From: Pseudomonas putida W15Oct28
Lineage (GTDB): Bacteria; Pseudomonadota; Gammaproteobacteria; Pseudomonadales; Pseudomonadaceae
Direction of reading: 5' to 3'
Length of the DNA: 64,000 nt
Assembly: GCF_000708715.2 (NCBI RefSeq)
Contig: NZ_JENB01000007.1
Coordinates: 1-64,000 of the forward strand
Both the position numbers and the translations under genes were made by a program. Below, piece by piece: positions 58,341 through 64,000 of this stretch. The notes below the pieces were generated by a model, which worked only from the letters and a program-made list of their open reading frames with translations, ran no database searches and was not told the DNA's origin. How positions within the stretch are numbered: position 1 is the stretch's first letter; each line of letters opens with the position of its first letter.

Positions 58341-58467
58341 ACATTTTCGAAAATGTTCACTTTATTGTCATCTGATCAGTTTTTTCTATAAAGACTGACT
58401 GGCGATAGGCTTTCTGTTGCGCTAGTATTTTCGGAAACGAACATCAATGTTCATATTCGATGTGAAC
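58341..58467 (+). promoter_or_regulatory. glpD promoter with GlpR-like operators
   Basis: A perfect 16-bp palindrome ACATTTTCGAAAATGT at 58341-58356 lies just before a sigma70 promoter, TTGTCA (58365-58370), 17-bp spacer, TATAAA (58388-58393). Downstream are TATTTTCGGAAACGAACA (from 58427) and AATGTTCATATTCGATGTGA (from 58446), both resembling known GlpR consensus sites. Operators on both sides of the promoter suggest looping repression. Confidence 0.7.
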
Positions 58468-58487
58468 AGCCCCAGGAGGCCTTGCCC

Positions 58488-60017
58488 GTGTCCCAGCCCG
58501 TTTCGTCCCAGCCACCACTCGCCGACTGCTATGACCTCGCCGTGATCGGCGGTGGCATAAATGGCGTGGGCATCGCTGCCGACGCCGCTGGCCGTGGCCT
58601 GAAGGTGTTCCTTTGCGAAAAGGATGACCTTGCCCAGCACACCTCGTCGGCCAGCAGCAAGCTGATCCACGGTGGCCTGCGCTACCTGGAGCACTACGAG
58701 TTCCGCCTGGTACGCGAAGCATTGGCCGAGCGTGAAGTGCTGTTGGCCAAGGCCCCGCACATCGTCAAACCCATGCGTTTCGTGCTGCCGCACCGCCCGC
58801 ACCTGCGCCCGGCCTGGATGATCCGCGCCGGCCTGTTCCTGTATGACCACCTGGGCAAACGCAAGCGCCTGGGCGCATCGCGCAGCCTGCGCTTTGGCCC
58901 GGGTTACCCGCTCAAGCCTGCGATCACCCGCGGTTTCGAATACGCCGACTGCGCCGTGGATGACGCCCGCCTGGTCGTACTCAATGCCATGGCCGCCCGT
59001 GAACATGGCGCGCACATTCACACCCGCACCCGCTGCCTGCGCGCCGAACGGGTCGATGGCCTGTGGCAAGTTGAACTGCAGCATGCCGATGGCAGCCTGC
59101 AGAGCATCCGCGCCCGCGCCCTGGTCAATGCCGCCGGTCCCTGGGTCGCCAGCTTCATCAAGGACGACCTCAAGCTCGATGCGCCTTATGGCATTCGCCT
59201 GATCCAGGGCAGCCACCTCATCGTGCCGCGGCTGTACGAAGGTGAGCATGCCTACATTCTGCAGAACGAAGACCAGCGCATCGTGTTCTGCATCCCGTAC
59301 CTGGACCGCTTCACCCTGATCGGCACCACTGACCGCGAGTACAGCGGCGACCCTGCCAAGGTAGCGATTACCGAACAGGAAACCGACTACCTGTTGAAGG
59401 TGGTCAACGCGCACTTCAATCATCAGCTGAGCCACGGCGATATCCTGCACACCTATTCCGGCGTGCGCCCGCTGTGCAACGACGAGTCGGACAACCCGTC
59501 TGCCGTCACCCGTGACTATACCCTCGCGCTTAGCGCAGCGTCTGGCGAAGCGCCATTGCTGTCGGTGTTTGGCGGCAAGCTGACCACCTACCGCAAGCTG
59601 GCAGAGTCGGCCATGAGCGAACTCAAGCCGTTCTTCAGCCAGATGGGCAAAAGCTGGACTGCCGATGCCCCCTTGCCCGGCGGTGAAGACATGAGCACGC
59701 CGCAGGCATTGGTCGAAGCGCTGCTGGCACGGCATCAATGGCTGGCAGTGGACATCGCCAAACGCTGGGCGGTGAGCTATGGCAGCCGCACCTGGCAACT
59801 GCTGGACGGCGTGCACGGTCCGCAAGACCTGGGCCAGGTAATCGGCGGCGGCTTGTTCACCCGTGAAGTCGACTACCTGCGTGATTGCGAATGGGCTGTC
59901 AACGCCCAGGACATCCTGTGGCGGCGCAGCAAGCTCGGCCTGTTCACCAGCGCCAGCGAGCAGCAGGCCCTGGCTGATTACCTGGCGCAAAGCGAGGCGC
60001 GCAGCAACGCCGCCTGA
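58488..60017 (+). CDS. glpD: Aerobic glycerol-3-phosphate dehydrogenase
   Basis: A 509-residue FAD-dependent, membrane-associated dehydrogenase oxidising glycerol-3-phosphate to dihydroxyacetone phosphate. FAD motif AVIGGGINGVGIAADAAGRGL (about residues 19-39), followed by SSKLIHGGLRYLEHYEFRLV and FGGKLTTYRKLAE. AGGAGG lies eight bases before GTG at 58488, so this start is chosen over TTG at 58482. Confidence 0.96.
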   Translation: MSQPVSSQPPLADCYDLAVIGGGINGVGIAADAAGRGLKVFLCEKDDLAQHTSSASSKLIHGGLRYLEHYEFRLVREALAEREVLLAKAPHIVKPMRFVLPHRPHLRPAWMIRAGLFLYDHLGKRKRLGASRSLRFGPGYPLKPAITRGFEYADCAVDDARLVVLNAMAAREHGAHIHTRTRCLRAERVDGLWQVELQHADGSLQSIRARALVNAAGPWVASFIKDDLKLDAPYGIRLIQGSHLIVPRLYEGEHAYILQNEDQRIVFCIPYLDRFTLIGTTDREYSGDPAKVAITEQETDYLLKVVNAHFNHQLSHGDILHTYSGVRPLCNDESDNPSAVTRDYTLALSAASGEAPLLSVFGGKLTTYRKLAESAMSELKPFFSQMGKSWTADAPLPGGEDMSTPQALVEALLARHQWLAVDIAKRWAVSYGSRTWQLLDGVHGPQDLGQVIGGGLFTREVDYLRDCEWAVNAQDILWRRSKLGLFTSASEQQALADYLAQSEARSNAA

Positions 60018-60024
60018 TCCGGCT

Positions 60025-60049
60025 GGGGCGACCGCTGTGCGGTTGCCCC
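60025..60049. terminator. Hairpin between glpD and LRR-NEL gene
   Basis: GGGGCGACCGC-TGT-GCGGTTGCCCC, stem between convergent genes. Confidence 0.5.
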
Positions 60050-60050
60050 C

Positions 60051-63000
60051 TTAGGCTTCCCGCCCGTACGCCTCCCTCGCCAGTTCCAGGTACAACGCCT
60101 GCTCCTGATCATTGAGCGCCTCCATCAAGGCTGCAGCACGCTCCAGGTAGTGCTGCTCCCCCGCCTCACCAACCTCACCCTCGGCTTGCTCCAACTGCTC
60201 ATGAAACGGTTCGGCCAGGGCTTCGAAACGCTCGGCATAACGATTACGCACATACCCTTGCCAGAACTCGCGCTGCGCCAGCGCCTGGCTCAGCACCTCG
60301 CGGTTTTCGCCAGCGAGCACCTGAGCACCCGCGCGCCTTGCGTCAGTGGCGGTTACACGGCTGTGTTCGGGGTAATTCATGGACCGCGGTTGCGCTGGCA
60401 GGTCGAGCCGGTCAGCCAAATTGACGCGGTAGGCGAGGTAGACCTCGATATCATCCACGGCAGCATAAGGGTCCCTGCGCAGTTCCTGAATATGCCGGGC
60501 GGCAATGCTGTCCACCTGATCCAGGCGATACAGCGAACGCCCCAAACGCAATAAAGTCTGTTCGGCCTGCATGGGAGCACCCTCACCAGGCGAATGCAGG
60601 GCAATGTGGGCCCTGACCTCCAGTTGGCTGAGGATCAGCAGCAGCCGGTCCTCACAGGTGCGGCGCCCTTGCGCCTGCCAGAACATGGCTTCGCGCACGT
60701 CGGTGTTGTCCGTGCACAGTTCCAGAATCCGCCACACCCTTGCCCGGTAGTAGGTCGGGTGGTCGAGAAAATCGTCGGAACTGGCGAAATCTGCCAGAAA
60801 ACGAAACAGGTCTGCCGACTGCGGCTCCTCGGCCAGCTGGTTCCAGATCTGCACGCGCCGCGCCCTGACAGGCTCGGTGGCGCTACCCAGCCATTGGTCC
60901 TGCAAGCCAGCATCGGCAATAGCGTGATGGTAGGAGTGGCTACGGTTGACAGGCGAATCGCCGAGGCTATCGGCCAGCGACGCCTCGCTCGCTTCGTCCA
61001 GCGGGTTGTCATGCAGCGACAGGCGTCTCAGTCGCGCGCCCAGCGCGCGCAGATGCCCGTTCACCTGGCGAATCTGGTTATCACGGATGTCCACCAGGCC
61101 CCGCCATGGCATCACATCGTCGCCCGGCAAGGTTTGCAGCTCGGTTGCGCGCAGCGATACCTCACGCAAGTGGCGCAGCCCCGAAAGATCAGGCACCTGG
61201 CCCAACGGGTTGTAGTTGAGATCGAGCACCTGGAGCATCGAGAGGCTGGCCAGCCTTTGGCTGCCTTGGGCATCGACACTAATCTGGTTACCCGCCAGAT
61301 GCAGGCTGCGCAGTTCGGTAAAACGCTCCAGGCCAGCGGGCAAGCTGGTCAATTGGTTATTGCGCAGGTCAAGTTCGCGAAGGTGGGTGAACCTGCGCAG
61401 GAAATCCTCATCGACCTGTTCAAGGCTCATGTTGCGCAGAGCCAGGCGCCGAACATGGCCGAACTCTATGCCCTCCGGCAACCTCGGCAGGCTGCCCACC
61501 TGTTCGCCATCTATGTGCAGCACAAAGTCGTCACCGGCCAGACCAGCCGTCTTGCGCCGCCAGGCGCGACGAATCTGGTTGGCCACGCGTTGCCGGCGCA
61601 GCCCGTCCATGAAACTGACGCGCTGTCGCTGCCAGCTGTCAAGCGCGTCACGCAGGCTTTGCATCTGCCATTGAAGCTGGCTGAGGTGTGCCCACAGGCC
61701 GACCCTGCGGTCCGCCAGGTCGCGAAGGTAGGCGTCGAGCTGTGCATCGGTCAACGTCGGGAATATGTCATGTATGCCGCGACGCAGTGCCCGTCGGCTG
61801 CTTTCGCCCCCTCCACTCAAGGCGTAACCGATCCGGCCCTCGGCGATTCGCAGCGGCGGGCGATAGCGTTCTGCGACAGGCGCCAGCCCCATCAACTTCG
61901 CTGTGCTTGCTCGATCCGAGCTAGCCAGGCGCGCAAGCTGCTCACCGAGTTCGCGGGCGGTGAGCTGACTTCCTCCAAAACTGGCCTTCTGGCCCTCGTC
62001 AAGGGTGTGGATCAGGCATGGCAACAGGCCTTGGCCAAGCACTGGCGGCTGGCCATCGGCCAATTGGTACCCCTGCTCGGTGTGGATGATGGTTTTGATC
62101 TCGGTAGCACTGGCGGCCCCCTTGGCTGCCAACACGCGCCCGCCTGGCTCCCCGAGGCGAAGTTCGATCCGCACCGAATCTGGCCAAGGTGCCTGGTGAG
62201 CGATCCATTCCAGCACCAGTCGCTGGGTATCGGCATTGACTGCACCTTCGTGCTCGAACCCCATCAGGGCACGGTCCACACGGCTCTCGCGCAAGAACCA
62301 GCGGGCCCGCTCAGCCATGGCCAGCGGCACCCGGCCGGTGTCCAGCAGGGCCTTGATCTGCGCACCACTGGCCGACGCGAGGATTTCTTCGGCGCCACGC
62401 ACCGACAGGCCTGGGAATACCTTGATCAGCAAGGCACCAGCAACCGAAGGCGCTCCATGCCCAGCGGCCAGTTCACGTTCGAACGCGCGCCCCCATAATT
62501 GGGGCTCTAACGTATGGAGTTCGTAGCGTTCATGGGCATCACGCAGCCGAGCAGGGCTCTTTCCCCCATCAAGGTGAATATGGCGCACGTGGGCCTCTTC
62601 AAACCCGGTGATGCGAAGAAGTGTTTCAGCGCTTTGGTCAGAGGTTTCGGCGAAGACACCGTCAAACCTGCGTAAAAGCGGCCCGCCGCCATCCAGGTGA
62701 TGAGCAGAAGGCGGCCAGTGCGCCAGCCTGGCCCGGCCCTCACCCTCGTGCACGGGCGTCAGCGCATCGACAAACGACACCCGTTCGAGTGCACGGCTTA
62801 TGCCCACGTGTACGGCACCGACCACGGCGCCGGCTGCCAGGTTCTGCGCTACGCCCATGAGGTGATCCAGCGCCCCCTGGCGATCGCCTATGCGCCAATC
62901 CTCATAACCCTTGTAGACCTCGCTGACCACATCTACGGCCGCCACGGCGAGCATCACCTCCCCCAATATCGGAATGAACAGTGCTGCCAGGTTCAACGTA

Positions 63001-64000
63001 TCGAGGCCTGCACTCTTGAGCACCTCCAGCCGCTGATGGCGCTCGATAGCGGTCTCGTCGGCGGTGGGGACCGCGAGGACTCTTGCATCATCCAGCATCT
63101 TGTCCACCTGCAAGCCACGCAGGTAGGCAAACAGCGGTGTATCGATGGCGAAATTGCGCCCATCCAGCACAGCAGGTACTCGCACACTGCTGGCTTCGAT
63201 CAGGCGCTCCAGGGATGCCGTGAACGTCGGCCGGTCGCGTTCACTGATGAAGCGGCTGAAAAACGAACGGTAGTGGGGCGCACGCATGCGCCTGGCCAAC
63301 CATTGGTACAAAGCCTCCCAGGAAACGTGCTTGGTCACCGGCCGCTGCGGGTCCTGTGGTATCCAGCTGATGATCCCCTCCAGCGGCCCGTCGGCGTGCT
63401 CGCGCACCTCAAGCGTGACCATCCCATGGACACGCTTGCCCAGCAGATAAAGCTGACGCGGTGTGACAACACCACTGATGGCAGGCACGACAGGTTTGGC
63501 AGCGACCACAGGCAACAAGCGCAGGTAGTCGACTTCGTCCAGCTCGGACTTGATGCGGGCCATGCGCACCGCGACTTCCATCTTGGCTCGCAGCGACTCT
63601 TCGAGCATGCGCTTTACCGCTATTTCAGCGAAATCCGGCGACGCAGGCGGGCGGCTTTTCGGAAACAGTTGTGCACGTAACAACTCTTGGTACTGCCCGC
63701 CGATATCCAGGTCCCTGCAGCAGCGGGCGAACGCCTCAAACTTGATGGGCAGCTTGACCCCGTCGGCATCCAGCAGGTGCCCACGCCGGTGCAGCGATGG
63801 CACCGTCTCGGCCTCATGAAAATTGTGCAGTGCAGCTGTCAGCAACAGCTGTTTGCTAATCAGTGGGCGCATCGGCGTATGCAGGCGCGGCGCGGCACTA
63901 GGCATCGGTACTTCCTCCTTGAGGTACACCTGCATACCACGCACGTCAGCATTGGGTAGCCCCAATGGCTTCAAGGCGTCCTTGAGCAACGGCTCGGCAA
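60051..64000 (-). CDS. LRR/NEL E3 ubiquitin-ligase-like effector (5' end outside window)
   Basis: At least 1312 residues; the reading frame is still open at the right edge, so the start is not seen. Residue numbers count from base 63989. The N-terminal 800 or so residues resemble DUF6543-type domains found in Pseudomonas toxins. About residues 870-1030 are leucine-rich repeats (LRELDLRNNQLTSLPAGL, LRSLHLAGNQISV, LQVLDLNYNPLGQVPDL). The C-terminal NEL domain has the catalytic Cys1112 in RRTCEDRLLLILSQLEV, the CxD motif of IpaH/SspH E3 ligases. It probably acts in eukaryotic cells; the delivery system is not in the window. Confidence 0.88.
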   Translation of the reverse strand, partial: AEPLLKDALKPLGLPNADVRGMQVYLKEEVPMPSAAPRLHTPMRPLISKQLLLTAALHNFHEAETVPSLHRRGHLLDADGVKLPIKFEAFARCCRDLDIGGQYQELLRAQLFPKSRPPASPDFAEIAVKRMLEESLRAKMEVAVRMARIKSELDEVDYLRLLPVVAAKPVVPAISGVVTPRQLYLLGKRVHGMVTLEVREHADGPLEGIISWIPQDPQRPVTKHVSWEALYQWLARRMRAPHYRSFFSRFISERDRPTFTASLERLIEASSVRVPAVLDGRNFAIDTPLFAYLRGLQVDKMLDDARVLAVPTADETAIERHQRLEVLKSAGLDTLNLAALFIPILGEVMLAVAAVDVVSEVYKGYEDWRIGDRQGALDHLMGVAQNLAAGAVVGAVHVGISRALERVSFVDALTPVHEGEGRARLAHWPPSAHHLDGGGPLLRRFDGVFAETSDQSAETLLRITGFEEAHVRHIHLDGGKSPARLRDAHERYELHTLEPQLWGRAFERELAAGHGAPSVAGALLIKVFPGLSVRGAEEILASASGAQIKALLDTGRVPLAMAERARWFLRESRVDRALMGFEHEGAVNADTQRLVLEWIAHQAPWPDSVRIELRLGEPGGRVLAAKGAASATEIKTIIHTEQGYQLADGQPPVLGQGLLPCLIHTLDEGQKASFGGSQLTARELGEQLARLASSDRASTAKLMGLAPVAERYRPPLRIAEGRIGYALSGGGESSRRALRRGIHDIFPTLTDAQLDAYLRDLADRRVGLWAHLSQLQWQMQSLRDALDSWQRQRVSFMDGLRRQRVANQIRRAWRRKTAGLAGDDFVLHIDGEQVGSLPRLPEGIEFGHVRRLALRNMSLEQVDEDFLRRFTHLRELDLRNNQLTSLPAGLERFTELRSLHLAGNQISVDAQGSQRLASLSMLQVLDLNYNPLGQVPDLSGLRHLREVSLRATELQTLPGDDVMPWRGLVDIRDNQIRQVNGHLRALGARLRRLSLHDNPLDEASEASLADSLGDSPVNRSHSYHHAIADAGLQDQWLGSATEPVRARRVQIWNQLAEEPQSADLFRFLADFASSDDFLDHPTYYRARVWRILELCTDNTDVREAMFWQAQGRRTCEDRLLLILSQLEVRAHIALHSPGEGAPMQAEQTLLRLGRSLYRLDQVDSIAARHIQELRRDPYAAVDDIEVYLAYRVNLADRLDLPAQPRSMNYPEHSRVTATDARRAGAQVLAGENREVLSQALAQREFWQGYVRNRYAERFEALAEPFHEQLEQAEGEVGEAGEQHYLERAAALMEALNDQEQALYLELAREAYGREA

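Noticed and set aside
60594..62498. A 634-residue open frame opposite the LRR-NEL gene
   Set aside because: It is antisense shadow of a GC-rich coding gene: low-complexity, no start signal, no family motifs, whereas the minus strand shows clear LRR and NEL blocks.

Overview
The window reads as a core-genome stretch of a fluorescent pseudomonad of the Pseudomonas putida group. It is GC-rich, its third codon positions are strongly G/C, and gene neighbourhoods such as argG-motY-pyrC-rnt, rnf-nth and glpFK-glpR-glpD are typical of Pseudomonas. Many intergenic gaps carry inverted pairs of the short REP palindrome (arms like GCGGGC-N-GCCCGC with GCTCCCAC). No rRNA, tRNA, insertion sequence, prophage or CRISPR array was recognised. 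This description rests on reading the sequence and on remembered family features, not on searches.

Layout. 1-5.5 kb: lipoprotein, flavoprotein, nhaA, SlyB-like lipoprotein, small membrane protein and pdxH, whose 3' end is frameshifted. 5.5-16 kb: envelope and housekeeping genes (three OmpA-type lipoproteins, a beta-lactamase-fold hydrolase, an agarase-like glycoside hydrolase, dinG, a CopD-like protein, a collagen-like glycine-rich secreted protein). 16-17.6 kb: a short plus-strand run with two SEC-C zinc-motif proteins. 17.6-22.7 kb: an accessory-looking operon of four genes joined by 4-bp overlaps (serine acetyltransferase, AlaX-type tRNA-editing protein, MFS transporter, cysteine-synthase-like PLP enzyme), divergent from a MocR-type regulator. 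This is the best candidate for an undescribed system. 22.8-32.7 kb: a penicillin-acylase-family lipoprotein, then the ligase-associated DNA repair cassette (exonuclease, ATP-dependent ligase, Lhr-like helicase, PdeM), interrupted by an M14/aspartoacylase-type gene and a REP pair.

32.7-41.2 kb: dcd, a cold shock gene, apbC, metG, then a reduced rnfA-D-G-E set that lacks rnfB and rnfC and has lost most residues for the membrane [2Fe-2S] centre, then nth. 41.3-49.3 kb: an orphan response regulator, argG, motY, pyrC, rnt, a 2-Cys peroxiredoxin, bfd with a Fur-like site, bfr and grxD. 49.4-54.4 kb: a molybdopterin oxidoreductase, argF translationally coupled to an ABC ATPase, and ybaK. 54.7-60.0 kb: the glycerol regulon glpF-glpK-(three tandem REP pairs)-glpR-glpD, with GlpR-like operators around the glpD promoter. 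60.05 kb to the right edge: the 3' part of a very large LRR protein with an IpaH/SspH-type NEL E3 ubiquitin ligase domain.

How genes work together. GlpF imports glycerol, GlpK phosphorylates it and GlpD oxidises glycerol-3-phosphate, under GlpR. Bfd and Bfr manage iron storage and release. ArgF and ArgG are two steps of arginine synthesis. The repair cassette probably processes and seals damaged DNA. The SAT/PLP/AlaX/MFS operon plausibly makes and exports an O-acetylserine-derived amino acid, with AlaX clearing mischarged tRNA; that last role is inference.
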